NCBI GenBank assembly: GCA_025998675.1
Contig: AP024673.1
Span: 1,639,221 to 1,703,220 of the forward strand
DNA: 64,000 nucleotides
Reading direction: 5' to 3'
Origin: Fimbriimonadales bacterium
GTDB lineage: Bacteria > Armatimonadota > Fimbriimonadia > Fimbriimonadales > GBS-DC
The translations under genes and the position numbers were made by a program. Positions 8,654-17,603 of this stretch are shown here, piece after piece. The notes beneath the pieces were generated by a model, which was not told the DNA's origin, searched no databases, and was given only the letters and a program-made list of their open reading frames with translations. Within the stretch, counting starts at the first letter, position 1; each line of letters begins with the position of its first letter.

Positions 8654-9406
8654 ATGCGGATCGGACTCATCGGCTACGGACGGATGGGGCAGGCGGTCGA
8701 GCGGGTAGCGACCGCCCGTGGGCACGCGATTGCGGGCGTGATACGGCGCGACACGCCGCCCGACCAGCGCGTGCAGATTGCCCGGCAGAGCGACGCGCTG
8801 ATTGACTTCTCATTGGCGGACGCCGTGCCCGCGAATGTCGCGCTCGCGCTACAGACCCGCACGCCGCTGGTGATTGGCGCGACGGGCTGGGACGCCCAGC
8901 GCGAGGCGATTGCCCAGCAGGTGCGTGCGGCAGGCGGCAGTGCGCTGTACGCGCCGAACTTCTCCATCGCAGTGCAGGCGTTCCTGCAGCACGCGGTCAG
9001 CCTCGCGGCGCAGCTGCTCGCGCTGGAGGGCTGGGATGTCGCGATTGAGGAGATTCACCATCGCGGCAAGGCGGACGCGCCCAGCGGCACCGCCCGCGCG
9101 CTGGCGACCCGCCTGCAGGATGCCCTCAATCACACGCGCACTGCCCAGTACCCTGCGCCCGCCGACCATCGCCTGCCCGACGCGCAATTCTCCATCGGCG
9201 TGGTGCGTCTGGGCAGCGAGTTCGGCGCCCACCGCCTGATGCTCGACGGTCCCTACGACTGGATCGAAGTCGCCCATCGCGCCAAAAGCCGCGACGGGTT
9301 CGCCTACGGCGCGGTGCGCGCCGCCGAGTGGCTCGTCGGACGCACGGGCTTCTTCGCGTTTGCGGAGGTACTTTCGGACATTCTGACACCCAAGGAGGAA
9401 CGCTGA
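8654..9406 (+). CDS. dapB: 4-hydroxy-tetrahydrodipicolinate reductase
   Basis: DapB (250 residues) reduces 4-hydroxy-tetrahydrodipicolinate with NAD(P)H in the diaminopimelate/lysine pathway. The N-terminus MRIGLIGYGRMGQAV is the Rossmann dinucleotide site; the substrate motif EIHHRGKADAPSGTA holds the catalytic His pair and Lys. Length is near the family norm. The start is ATG 8654 behind GGAG. It is the first gene after the lysine riboswitch, and its TGA shares one base with the dapA ATG, which suggests translational coupling. Confidence 0.96.
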   Translation: MRIGLIGYGRMGQAVERVATARGHAIAGVIRRDTPPDQRVQIARQSDALIDFSLADAVPANVALALQTRTPLVIGATGWDAQREAIAQQVRAAGGSALYAPNFSIAVQAFLQHAVSLAAQLLALEGWDVAIEEIHHRGKADAPSGTARALATRLQDALNHTRTAQYPAPADHRLPDAQFSIGVVRLGSEFGAHRLMLDGPYDWIEVAHRAKSRDGFAYGAVRAAEWLVGRTGFFAFAEVLSDILTPKEER

Positions 9407-10299
9407 TGCGAACACCGCCATTTCGAGGGCTGGGCGTGGCGATGGTCACGCCGTTTACACGCGACGGGGCTGTGGACGAACCCCGTCTGCGCGCACTGGT
9501 CGACTGGCTGATTGAATCGGGAGTCGATGCGCTGTTGCCTGCCGGCTCCACAGGCGAGGGCGCGACGCTCACCCACGAGGAACACCGCCGCGTGATGGAC
9601 ATCGTGCTGGAGCAGGCGAACGGGCGCGTGCCCGTGTGCCCCGGCGCGGGCAGCAACGCCACTCACGAAGCCGTCGGGCTGGCGCAGCACGCCAGACGCG
9701 CGGGCGCGACGGCAATCCTGTCCGTAACGCCCTACTATAACAAGCCCGAACCCGAAGGCTTGCTGCGCCACTACGCCACAATCGCCGAACACGCCGACAT
9801 CCCCATCATCCTGTATAATGTGCCCTCCCGCACGGGGCGCAACTACCCCGCGGAGGTCATTCTGCGGATTGCGCACGAAGTGCCCCATCTGGTGGGCGTC
9901 AAGGAGTCGAGCGGCAACATCACGCAGGCGCTGGAGATCCTGGGCAGCCGTCCGCCGGGCTTTGCGGTCTACGCGGGCGACGACATCTTCGCCGCGCCCA
10001 CGATGCTGATGGGCGGCGACGGGGTGATTTCGGTGATTGGCAACGAGCTGCCCGAATGGACGGCGAAGCTGACCCGCGCCGCGCTGCAGGGCGACGCCGA
10101 GACCGCCCGCATGTGGCACTATCGGCTCCAGCCGCTGATGCAGGCGAACTTCTGGGAGACGAACCCCGCGCCCGTCAAGTGCGTGCTGGCGATGCTGGGG
10201 CGCATCGAGGAGAGCCTGCGCCTGCCGCTCGTGCCCGTGAGCGAGCGCACGCGCGAGCGACTGCGCGCGCTGCTGCGGGAGATGGGCGTACTGGAGTAA
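9406..10299 (+). CDS. dapA: 4-hydroxy-tetrahydrodipicolinate synthase
   Basis: DapA (298 residues) condenses pyruvate with aspartate semialdehyde, the first committed step to diaminopimelate and lysine. The TIM-barrel motifs are present: GSTGEGATLTHEE, the tyrosines of SVTPYYNKP (110-111), Tyr137 in LYNVPSRTG, and the Schiff-base Lys166 in VGVKESSGN. The start is ATG 9406, overlapping the dapB stop, with AAGGAGG upstream. It shares the riboswitch with dapB, so the pathway entry is probably under lysine control. Confidence 0.97.
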   Translation: MRTPPFRGLGVAMVTPFTRDGAVDEPRLRALVDWLIESGVDALLPAGSTGEGATLTHEEHRRVMDIVLEQANGRVPVCPGAGSNATHEAVGLAQHARRAGATAILSVTPYYNKPEPEGLLRHYATIAEHADIPIILYNVPSRTGRNYPAEVILRIAHEVPHLVGVKESSGNITQALEILGSRPPGFAVYAGDDIFAAPTMLMGGDGVISVIGNELPEWTAKLTRAALQGDAETARMWHYRLQPLMQANFWETNPAPVKCVLAMLGRIEESLRLPLVPVSERTRERLRALLREMGVLE

Positions 10300-10305
10300 A
10301 CGCAC

Positions 10306-10382
10306 TGGTCGGGGCGGGCAGATTCGAACTGCCGACCTCTCCCACCCGAAAGGAGCGCTCTACCATGCTGAGCTACGCCCCG
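10306..10382 (-). tRNA. tRNA-Pro (anticodon CGG)
   Basis: On the minus strand a full cloverleaf starts CGGGGCG at 10382 and closes with CGCCCCG at 10316-10310, followed by an encoded ACCA end. The D arm reads GCTCAGCATGGTAGAGC, the anticodon loop TTCGGGT gives CGG (reads CCG), and the T loop is GTTCGAATC. A -10-like GGGGTACAAT lies just upstream on the same strand (about 10390-10399). Confidence 0.95.
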
Positions 10383-10429
10383 ACCGCTTGTGAATTGTAC
10401 CCCAACGCGCCCACAGGCGTCAAGGGGTC

Positions 10430-10900
10430 TCAGTGGAACTCCCGATCGCCGTACAGCAGCTGGATGTAGGCAATCTGCCCCAGATGGTAGGTCAGGTTCC
10501 AGTGGTGGAGCATGCAGCCCTCGGCGAGCGTGTAGGTCTTGCCCCACGGCGCGACGGCGGTCTGGTTCAGGTCGGCTTCCGAGAGGCTCTCGACGACCTG
10601 CAGCAGTTGCTGAGTGTTCTCGCGCAGGGCGTGTTCGCAGGCGTCCAGCGTGGCAAGCGTCGCCGCCTGCGCCCAGTAGGGCGCGTAGTGTTCCATGCTG
10701 GGCGGCGACTGCGGGCGTTCCTGCAGCCACGCCGTTAGCGCCGCCGGCAGCGTCGCGCACTCCTGCAGAATTTCCAGCACGGAGCGCGCATGCTCGGCGG
10801 GGCGCCAATTTAGTTTGTCTTCGGGAACCGCCTTCGCGTAGCGCATCAGCTCGTCTATCGCGTCCATTGTGAACTTCGCAACCAGTTGTGAATAGCGCAT
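10430..10900 (-). CDS. DinB-like four-helix-bundle protein
   Basis: A 156-residue protein of the DinB/DUF664 superfamily, small four-helix bundles that often bind a metal through three histidines. Candidate ligands lie in AEHARS and LHHWNLTYHLGQ. Many family members are thiol-dependent transferases or of unknown role; no reaction can be assigned here. I start at ATG 10900 because GGAGG sits at the right distance before it; an in-frame ATG seven codons earlier lacks this. Confidence 0.75.
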   Translation of the reverse strand: MRYSQLVAKFTMDAIDELMRYAKAVPEDKLNWRPAEHARSVLEILQECATLPAALTAWLQERPQSPPSMEHYAPYWAQAATLATLDACEHALRENTQQLLQVVESLSEADLNQTAVAPWGKTYTLAEGCMLHHWNLTYHLGQIAYIQLLYGDREFH

Positions 10901-10963
10901 ACCAACCTCCGTCTCCCTCATTCGCGGGGTGGGCGCGGTCTCCTGCAGGGGTACACTACGGGC

Positions 10964-11395
10964 GTGCCGTTTCTGCGGTATCAGGCGCGGATGATGACGC
11001 AGCTGCTCTTCTGGGCGGGGCTGAGTTTCGGCGCGGGCGCGCCGATGATGCTCTCCACGCGCGAGTGGGCGCGCGCGTTCGGCGGGATGACCGTCGCGTG
11101 GGCGGTGATAAACGCGCTGATTGCGCTGTTCGCGCTGCGCGGCGTGCGGCGTAAAGCGCAGCAGAACGCCGACGCCGCAACCCAGCGCCAGTGGATGCGC
11201 CAGCTGGTGCGCCTGCTATGGATTAATGCCGCGCTGGATGTCGGCTACATTCTCGTTGGGGCGGGGCTAACGCTGTGGGATCCCTCCAATCGCATGCTGC
11301 ACGGCTTCGGCTGGGCGGTGATCGTGCAGGGGGCGTTCCTGCTGCTGTTCGACGCATGGCATGGGTATCAATTACCGCGCAAAGTGCGCCTGTAG
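10964..11395 (+). CDS. Small polytopic membrane protein, unknown function
   Basis: A 143-residue protein with about four membrane segments (roughly 12-30, 37-55, 83-102 and 112-130) and a basic loop between the second and third (RGVRRKAQQN). I do not recognise a characterised family; it resembles the small DUF6992-type membrane proteins, but this is uncertain. The start is GTG 10964. A TACACT box preceded by GGGG ends 6 nt before it, so the message is probably leaderless. Confidence 0.65.
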   Translation: MPFLRYQARMMTQLLFWAGLSFGAGAPMMLSTREWARAFGGMTVAWAVINALIALFALRGVRRKAQQNADAATQRQWMRQLVRLLWINAALDVGYILVGAGLTLWDPSNRMLHGFGWAVIVQGAFLLLFDAWHGYQLPRKVRL

Positions 11396-11456
11396 CGGGC
11401 AGGAAATTCGGCTCATAAACCGTAGTAGGTACTTCGTGCGTTCCTCAGGTGTTCGA

Positions 11457-12419
11457 ATGCGCTTTGACGCTGGCTGGAAACACGCAGTGCGCACATTCCT
11501 GCCAGAATGCCTGCAACTGCTGTTTCCCGACCTGCACGCGCAGATTGATTGGTCTCGCGGCTATCAGGTGCTACACTCCGAGCTATTGCGCCCTGTGCCA
11601 TTTCATGGCGCGGCGCGTCGTTTCGTGGATGTGCTGGTGCGAGTCTACTTTCAGGACGGTCGCGAGCGATTCGTCCTATTGCACATAGAGATTCAGGCGC
11701 AGCGCACGCGCGACTTTCCGCTTCAAATGTTTATCTATCACTATCGTATTTTTGATGCTTATGATTGTCCCGATCTGATTAGCCTTGCAATACTGGCGGA
11801 TAATAACCCAAACTGGCGTCCTGATACCTACGAGCGCGCGCTGGGAGGCTGTGAGGTGCGGTTTCGCTTTCCTATTGTCAAGCTTATCGATTTCGACGAG
11901 GCAGAGCTGGAGAGTTCGGACAACCCATTTGCACTCATTGTGCTGGCACATCTGCGGGCACTCAAGGCGCGGGGCAACCCGGAACTCCTCTTGCGCGAAA
12001 AGTTTGCCCTTATACGGGAGATTGCTCGCAGAGGGTATACTACACGACAGGTCATCGACCTATTCAGGGTGGTGGATTATCTTATGAACCTGACAAAAAT
12101 GCGCAATCAGGTGGTTCGCGACTTGATTCGTCGCCTGGAGGCAGAGAGCGATCTGCCGCTTACCAGCCTTGAGGAACTCGCTCTCGAGGAGGGCGTAGAA
12201 AAAGGCTTGCGTCAGGGTCTGCAACAGGGTCTGCAACAGGGACAACGACAGGGACTTGTGCGCGCCATCGTGCGGGTGTTGCAGGCGCGGTTTGGCGAGG
12301 ATGCCCGCCGCCTGCAGGAGCGTATAGAACAGATCGAATCCCTTGAACTGCTGGAGTCGCTCAACGCCGAAGCCGCACTGGCGCCCAGCATCGAAGCGTT
12401 CGAACAGAAGCTCGATTGA
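11457..12419 (+). CDS. Rpn/PD-(D/E)XK nuclease-like protein
   Basis: A 320-residue protein of the type annotated as Rpn family or putative transposase-associated nuclease. The N-terminal region has FVDVLVRVYFQDGRERFVLLHIEIQ, which fits the D...E-x-Q core of this PD-(D/E)XK group. The middle is helical, and a Gln/Gly-rich repeat (LRQGLQQGLQQGQRQGLV) joins a C-terminal helical segment typical of the family. Such genes are common in multicopy in cyanobacteria and hot-spring bacteria. AT content is higher in 11680-12100 than in neighbours, which could mean recent transfer. The start is ATG 11457; GTG 11436 is possible. Confidence 0.7.
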   Translation: MRFDAGWKHAVRTFLPECLQLLFPDLHAQIDWSRGYQVLHSELLRPVPFHGAARRFVDVLVRVYFQDGRERFVLLHIEIQAQRTRDFPLQMFIYHYRIFDAYDCPDLISLAILADNNPNWRPDTYERALGGCEVRFRFPIVKLIDFDEAELESSDNPFALIVLAHLRALKARGNPELLLREKFALIREIARRGYTTRQVIDLFRVVDYLMNLTKMRNQVVRDLIRRLEAESDLPLTSLEELALEEGVEKGLRQGLQQGLQQGQRQGLVRAIVRVLQARFGEDARRLQERIEQIESLELLESLNAEAALAPSIEAFEQKLD

Positions 12420-12456
12420 CCCAACCGACAGGAATCGCTGCCCGCGCGTCGAAACA

Positions 12457-12473
12457 CGCCTCTTCGGGAGGCG
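12457..12473 (+). promoter_or_regulatory. Hairpin enclosing the ribosome binding site of the acyl-CoA ligase gene
   Basis: CGCCTC (12457-12462) pairs with GAGGCG (12468-12473) around a TTCGG loop; the Shine-Dalgarno GGGAGG is in the 3' arm, 7-10 nt before the ATG at 12481. The stable UUCG-type loop suggests that translation could depend on melting of this stem. Confidence 0.45.
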
Positions 12474-12480
12474 AACGAAG

Positions 12481-14016
12481 ATGCTACTGTACGAAATTAT
12501 CGAGCGCGGCGCGGCGCGACATCCCGAAAAGCCCGCGCTGATTTTCCGAGAGCATACGATTCCCTACGCGCAACTGTGGGGCGCGGTGAACGCCTTCGCG
12601 CGTGGGCTGAAAGAGGAATTAGGCATTCAGGCAGGCGATCGCGTGGGCATCATGCTGCCGAACCTGCCCCAGTTTGTGATTGCCTACCATGCGCTGGGCA
12701 GGCTGGGCGCAATCGCCGTGCCCGTGAACCCCTTGCTGAAAGCGCCCGAAATCGCCTACATCTGGCGCGACGCAGGCGTGAAGGCATCCATCACCTTCCC
12801 CATGGCGCTGGAGACGGTGCTGCAAGCCAAGCCCGAAGTCCCCAGCATGCAGACCGTGCTGGTGGTCGGCGCGGAGGGCGAGTTGCCCGACGGCGTGCGC
12901 CCGTTCGATAGCCTCATGAAGCCTGCAGGCGAGCCGCTGTCCCCCGCGCCCGTCGGCGTTCACGACCCCGTGGTGTTCATCTACACCTCAGGCACGACAG
13001 GGTTCCCCAAAGGCGTCATGCTCTCCAGCGACAACATCCTGTTCGACATCGAGGCGTGTCAGGGACTGCTGGAGCTAAGCCCCGACGAGCGTTTTCTGAC
13101 CGTGCTGCCCCTGTTCCATTCGTTTGGGCAGACGGTGTGTATGAACTTCTGCCTGTGGCTGGGCGGAACGAGCGTGCTGATGGAGCGGTTCATGCCCCAG
13201 CAGGCGCTGGAGGCAATGGAGCGGCATCGCATCACCCTCTTTCCGGGCGTGCCCGCGATGTACGCGGCGATTCTGCATGTGCCTACCGAGCGCGAGTACG
13301 ACCTGAGCGCGCTCCGATACTGCGTGTCGGGCGGCGCGCCGATGCCCGAACCCGTGCAACGCGCCTTCGAATCGCGGTTCGGCTGCGCCATTCTGGAAGG
13401 CGACGGTCCGACCGAGTGCGCCCCCGTTACCAGCGTGAACCCGCCGCCGCACAAAGGCGCGCGCAAAATCGGCTCCGTGGGCGTACCCCTGCCCGGCGTG
13501 GAAATCAAAATCTTCGACGACAACGATCAGGAACTGCCCACGGGCGAGATTGGCGAAATCGTGGTGCGCGGGCGCAATGTGATGCTGGGCTACTACAACA
13601 ACCCCGAAGCGACCGCCGAGGCGATGCGCAACGGCTGGTATCACACAGGCGATATGGGCATGTTTGACGCGGAGGGCTACCTCTATATCGTCGACCGCAA
13701 AAAGGACATGATTATCGTCGGCGGCATCAATGTGTACCCCAGCGAGGTGGAACGCGTGCTGATGGAGCATCCTGCGGTGGCGATGTGCGCGGTGATTGGC
13801 AAGCCCGACCCGGAGCGCGGCGAAGTGCCCGTCGCCGTGATTGTGCCCAAGCCCGACGCGCAGCCCGACCCGCGCGAGATAATCCGCTTCGCCCGCGAGC
13901 GGCTGGCAAACTTCAAAGTGCCCCGCGAGGTCATCTTCCGCAGCGAGCTGCCGGTCTCCAACACGGGCAAGGTGCTGAAGCGTCTTCTTAAGAAGGAGCT
14001 GGAGATGGAGAACTAA
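12481..14016 (+). CDS. Long-chain acyl-CoA ligase (AMP-forming)
   Basis: A 511-residue ANL-superfamily enzyme that activates a carboxylate as acyl-AMP and then acyl-CoA; overall pattern is that of FadD-like fatty acid ligases. Motifs: the P-loop YTSGTTGFPKGVMLS, the A5 region as EGDGPTE (usually EGYGLTE/EGYGMTE), YHTGDMG, DRKKDMIIVGGINVYP and the catalytic lysine region SNTGKVLKR. Substrate chain length cannot be told from sequence. It starts at ATG 12481 and follows the Rpn-like gene by 61 nt. It ends just before a long repeat-filled gap. Confidence 0.9.
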   Translation: MLLYEIIERGAARHPEKPALIFREHTIPYAQLWGAVNAFARGLKEELGIQAGDRVGIMLPNLPQFVIAYHALGRLGAIAVPVNPLLKAPEIAYIWRDAGVKASITFPMALETVLQAKPEVPSMQTVLVVGAEGELPDGVRPFDSLMKPAGEPLSPAPVGVHDPVVFIYTSGTTGFPKGVMLSSDNILFDIEACQGLLELSPDERFLTVLPLFHSFGQTVCMNFCLWLGGTSVLMERFMPQQALEAMERHRITLFPGVPAMYAAILHVPTEREYDLSALRYCVSGGAPMPEPVQRAFESRFGCAILEGDGPTECAPVTSVNPPPHKGARKIGSVGVPLPGVEIKIFDDNDQELPTGEIGEIVVRGRNVMLGYYNNPEATAEAMRNGWYHTGDMGMFDAEGYLYIVDRKKDMIIVGGINVYPSEVERVLMEHPAVAMCAVIGKPDPERGEVPVAVIVPKPDAQPDPREIIRFARERLANFKVPREVIFRSELPVSNTGKVLKRLLKKELEMEN

Positions 14017-14034
14017 TGCGGCAAGTGCGAGAGC

Positions 14035-14170
14035 GTCTAAGTGCCCTTGTGCGATATTTGCACCGTGCGCGCGAAGCGCCGTCTGTATGGAGTGTGGAAG
14101 CTTCGCTTCCGCATGCTGAAGCTGACGCTTCAGCACTCCAAAGGGCGCGCAGGCGCGCACATACAGAGGG
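14035..14170. repeat. Dispersed palindromic repeat, family 2, copy 2
   Basis: The core 14099-14139 again runs from GGAGTG to CACTCC with the two stems GGAAGC/GCTTCC and GCTGAAGC/GCTTCAGC. Relative to the copy at 2833 it is inverted, and similarity continues outside the core (GCGCGAAGCGCCGTCTGTAT matches GACGGCGATTCGCGC in complement). Confidence 0.75.
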
Positions 14171-14180
14171 GATCCGACTC

Positions 14181-14629
14181 ATACCAGTTCGCGCGGCAGA
14201 CCTCGTAAAATATGAGCGCATGGACAGCCCTCACCCCCTGTGTCCCCCTCTCCCAACGGGTTGGGAGAGGGGGATAGCGCGTCGCACGAGGCTCGAGCGA
14301 CTCCCCTCTCCCGCTTGCGGGAGAGGGGCTGGGGGTGAGGGCGATCAAGCGCACGCCTCTCAATCTCAACAGGTTGAGTGGGGGATAGCGCGTCGCACGA
14401 GGCTCGAGCGACTCCCCTCTCCCGCTTGCGGGAGAGGGGCTGGGGGTGAGGGCGATCAAGCGCACGCCTCTCAATCTCAACAGGTTGAGTGGGGGATAGC
14501 GCGTCGCACGAGGCTCGAGCGACTCCCCTCTCCCGCTTGCGGGAGAGGGGCTGGGGGTGAGGGCGATCAAGCGCGCGGCTGTCGCGGCATACCCAGAATA
14601 TTTACGAAACCTAACGCGCCGATTGGTAT
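14181..14629. mobile_element. MITE-like element, 227-bp family, expanded by two 111-bp units
   Basis: Left end ATACCAGTTCGCGCGG (14181) and right end CGCGCCGATTGGTAT (to 14629) are imperfect inverted repeats. Inside is the CCCTCACCCCC...GGGGGTGAGGG core with CCCCTCTCCCGC hairpins. Three tandem units of 111 bp (for example GATAGCGCGTCGCACGAGG starting 14273, 14384, 14495) are present instead of one. Total length 449 is exactly 227 + 2 x 111, the length of the complete copy at 49734-49960 plus two units. No gene is seen; open frames across it are an artefact of the multiple-of-three unit. Confidence 0.85.
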
Positions 14630-14642
14630 TATTCCAAACGCG

Positions 14643-17000
14643 CTGCAGCCGTTCCTGACGGCGTGTGTCGCGGGATGGCTGGCGATGGCGGGTACGGCGT
14701 ATGCCCAAGGCGAGTCGCCCGACTCTGGCGTTCTGCCGAAACAGGAGCCCCATACGCTGGGCGTCGCCGTGGACTATCGCGCGGACGGCTTCGCGGAGCG
14801 GCTCCGCCAGCTGAAGGCGCAGGGCGTCGGCGAGGTTGTGATTCAGCTTCCGTCGCTGCCCAGCCGTGAGGAGTGGCGCGGGCTGGTCGAAGCGGCGGAG
14901 CAGTCGGGGCTGGGGTGGCGCCTGTGGCTGACCAACCTGCCGCGCACGGAGGGCTGGACAGTCGCTCCCGAACGCTATCGGCTGATGGGCAACGCCGATG
15001 GGGTCTACACGCTTGCCCTGCCCGATGCGACGCGCGTGCTGCTGACCGTCTCCCCGCGCGAGACGCCGTTCCTGCGGCTGAATACTGTGCTGGAACTGAG
15101 CAACGGGCGCGCCATTACCGCCATCGGCGACACCGCCGAGAGTGTGCTGCTGCTGTATCCCCTGCGTCGGGACGCCCTGCCCGACCTGTGGGACGGCTGG
15201 GACGCCTACCGCGACGGGCTGCTTGCTCTGCTGCACGAACGCGCTCCCAAACAGGGCTTTCGCGGCTGGCTGCTGCAAAGCGACTGGGACATCCTGAGCC
15301 TCAGCACGCTGCCAACCAGCCCGCTGGCGCAGGCAGAGTGGCGGGCGTACCTCCAGACGCGCTACCCCGACCTGACCGAACTGGAACGCGCATGGGACGC
15401 CAGCACGAAACTGGAGCAACATGAGCAGGCGACGCGGCTGACGCCCCTCTGGCGCGAGGGACGGGGACTGCCCTACCTGATTGCCCTCGACGACTCGATT
15501 AAACCGCAGGAGCTGGACCCCAACCGTAGCCGCTTCTGGGACGACTGGCGGGCGTTCCTGCTGGAGCGGTGGCGCGCGCTGGTGAGCGGGTTGCGTCAGA
15601 CTCTCACGCGCCATACGCCCGACGCCGATTTCACCGTCATTCAATCCGCGCCCGACCCCGCCGAATTGCCCATTCCCGACGCCTTCGCCGACCCGCAGAC
15701 GCCCGTCGGCTGGCAAATGCCCGCCGCCGCGCGCGACGGGTGGCGTACCCAGCTACTGCTGGAGACCCTGCGCCGCGAGCGCACGCTGGAACCCCTCACA
15801 ATGCTGATTCTGGAGTGGGCGGGCGAGGACGCTGAGCGCGCCAGCCTGTTCCAGACCTTCGCGCGGGAGATGGGCGTCGAGCGCGTCTACTGGCGCGGGA
15901 ACCTGCCCGAAACGACCTGGCGCGCCTTGCAGCAGACCGACGCCCCGCCCGACACACCCGCCCTGCAGCCGTTCCCTATAACCCTGTGGGGACTGACCGA
16001 AACCCGACGCTACCGCAGCGGCTGGTGGGTTCCCAGCGCGCAGCCCGACCTGCAGCCGCTGCTGTGGGGCTTCGAGATACACGGCTTCCAGCGCGCCACC
16101 GAAGTGCGCACGCTGGACGCGCAGGGCAAGATGGAAATCACGCGCCAGCTGGAGCTGTGCCTGTGGGTGGACGAGGGCGAGCGCGAGATTACCCTGCGCC
16201 GTTTTGACCGCGCGCCGCTAACCGCCTTCGACCTGAACGGGCAGGCGGTTCCGCTGGAGGCGCGGGGCGAGCGCGTGCGCCTGCGCGTGGGCGCGACGCC
16301 CGTGCGCATCCGAGGCTTCCAGAGCGAGCCCATCTGCGAGACCAGCGTCGAGGGGTGGATTGCGCGGGTGGGCGAGCTGTTCAAGCAGGGCAACCCAACG
16401 GGTCAGGACGCGCAGGTGCTGAAGTTCAACTTCGACAACGCGCTGAGCGTCTATCGGCGCAACCCGTCGCAGGGATTCCCGCTGATACGCACGAACTGGT
16501 TCGAGTTCGAGCGCGCCTTTCAGCCCTACCGCTGGCTGGAGGCGGAGAGCGCGCGCCTGCACGAGTTTGGTACGGTGCGCCGCGAGAGCGCTGCCAGCGG
16601 CGGCGCGACGCTGTGGCTGAACACGCCGCTGCCCATCGAAAGCGCGTCAGCGACCTACACTTTCGCTGTGCGCGAGACGCAGGCGTACACGCTGTGGCTG
16701 GCGGTGCGCGGCGCGCCCGCGGGCAGCGTGGAATGGCAGGCGATTCCCGCCGACTCGCCCGAGGCGACCCCTGTTGCGGAAGGCGCGGCGACATTGAGCG
16801 CCGAGCGCGCCGTCGCCCGCTACGCCGACCAGTACTACTGGCTGCCGCTGGGCAATGCGCCCCTCAAAGCAGGCGAGTACCGCTTGACCCTGCGCTGGAA
16901 GCCGAGCGCGCCCCAACCGCCCCATGCAACCGAGTGGGACGCTCTCTTGATTGCCCCGCCCGGTATCCAGCCGAAACACTTCCTGCCGCCCGCCTACTGA
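14643..17000 (+). CDS. Secreted glycosidase-like protein (GH42-like N-terminal features)
   Basis: About 785 residues. It begins with a signal-peptide-like stretch (LTACVAGWLAMAGTAYA|QG), followed by a TIM-barrel-like region. The segment LQTRYPDLTELERAWDAS resembles the region after strand 4 in GH42-type beta-galactosidases, and LLQSDWDIL and WQMPAAARDGW fit a barrel enzyme, but the acid/base residues cannot be named with confidence. The C-terminal part (about 480-785) looks like beta-rich accessory domains. No ATG, GTG or TTG lies in frame at the signal peptide; the best guess is CTG 14643, ten nt after a TATTAT box made by the end of the upstream MITE. ATG 14685 would cut the signal peptide. 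Confidence 0.6.
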   Translation: MQPFLTACVAGWLAMAGTAYAQGESPDSGVLPKQEPHTLGVAVDYRADGFAERLRQLKAQGVGEVVIQLPSLPSREEWRGLVEAAEQSGLGWRLWLTNLPRTEGWTVAPERYRLMGNADGVYTLALPDATRVLLTVSPRETPFLRLNTVLELSNGRAITAIGDTAESVLLLYPLRRDALPDLWDGWDAYRDGLLALLHERAPKQGFRGWLLQSDWDILSLSTLPTSPLAQAEWRAYLQTRYPDLTELERAWDASTKLEQHEQATRLTPLWREGRGLPYLIALDDSIKPQELDPNRSRFWDDWRAFLLERWRALVSGLRQTLTRHTPDADFTVIQSAPDPAELPIPDAFADPQTPVGWQMPAAARDGWRTQLLLETLRRERTLEPLTMLILEWAGEDAERASLFQTFAREMGVERVYWRGNLPETTWRALQQTDAPPDTPALQPFPITLWGLTETRRYRSGWWVPSAQPDLQPLLWGFEIHGFQRATEVRTLDAQGKMEITRQLELCLWVDEGEREITLRRFDRAPLTAFDLNGQAVPLEARGERVRLRVGATPVRIRGFQSEPICETSVEGWIARVGELFKQGNPTGQDAQVLKFNFDNALSVYRRNPSQGFPLIRTNWFEFERAFQPYRWLEAESARLHEFGTVRRESAASGGATLWLNTPLPIESASATYTFAVRETQAYTLWLAVRGAPAGSVEWQAIPADSPEATPVAEGAATLSAERAVARYADQYYWLPLGNAPLKAGEYRLTLRWKPSAPQPPHATEWDALLIAPPGIQPKHFLPPAY

Positions 17001-17044
17001 ACAGGGTACACTAACGCCAGCAGTCCAAAGGCAGGTGACGCGCT

Positions 17045-17593
17045 ATGCCGCGCTACGAGGGAATGACCGGGCTAATCATGCTGGGGCTGGCGATGATGCT
17101 CATCGGTGGGCTGGTCGCGGGACTGTGTACGCTGGGCGGCGTCGCCAACTTCGCACGGTGGGGCGACTCGTCGCTGCTGGCGATTGCCATCACGGGCTAT
17201 GTGATCCTATTCAGCGGGATGGCGATTGTCGGCGGCGTGTCCGCGTATGGCTTATATAAACACCGCAACCGCTTTCGGGGCGAGCCGCGTACAATTGAGG
17301 ACGCCTATGTCGTCGCTTGCACCGCCGTCGATAAACAGACGGGCGAAACCATCTACTACTGGCGCGACTATCCCGAACCGATGGTCTACTATGTGCGCCT
17401 GCGGGAACCCAGCGGCAGAGAGAACGAATACGAAACCGAGCGCGCCGTGTTCGAGACGGTAGCGGAGGGCGCGCGGGGCACAGCCGTCTGTCAGGGGCAG
17501 TGGCTGAGCCAGTTCAGTGCCAATCGCAGCGCTGCGACGCCCCATGTGGCGCGCGGCGGCGAGATCGAGCCGTCCGAACGCGCCAGCGGGTAA
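17045..17593 (+). CDS. Two-TM membrane protein, unknown function
   Basis: A 182-residue protein with two membrane segments (about 8-32 and 45-68) followed by a soluble region with a beta-rich pattern (EETIYYWRDYPEPMVYYVRLREP-like, residues about 95-150). Family not recognised; it has the outline of DUF3592-type proteins but I see no decisive motif. The start is ATG 17045 behind CAGGTGA; a GGGTACACT box lies about 28 nt upstream. It is followed after 10 nt by the cobalamin-binding gene. Confidence 0.65.
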   Translation: MPRYEGMTGLIMLGLAMMLIGGLVAGLCTLGGVANFARWGDSSLLAIAITGYVILFSGMAIVGGVSAYGLYKHRNRFRGEPRTIEDAYVVACTAVDKQTGETIYYWRDYPEPMVYYVRLREPSGRENEYETERAVFETVAEGARGTAVCQGQWLSQFSANRSAATPHVARGGEIEPSERASG

Positions 17594-17603
17594 AATTGCG
17601 CCG

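Noticed and set aside
14270-14575. CRISPR interpretation of the 111-bp repeats
   Set aside because: No unique spacers; units are direct duplicates of part of a palindromic MITE core.
14016-14642. Open frame continuing the glycosidase-like protein upstream to the acyl-CoA ligase stop
   Set aside because: It is read through repeat DNA with 111-bp units ([12 protein letters not shown] peptides) and lies before a clear signal peptide.
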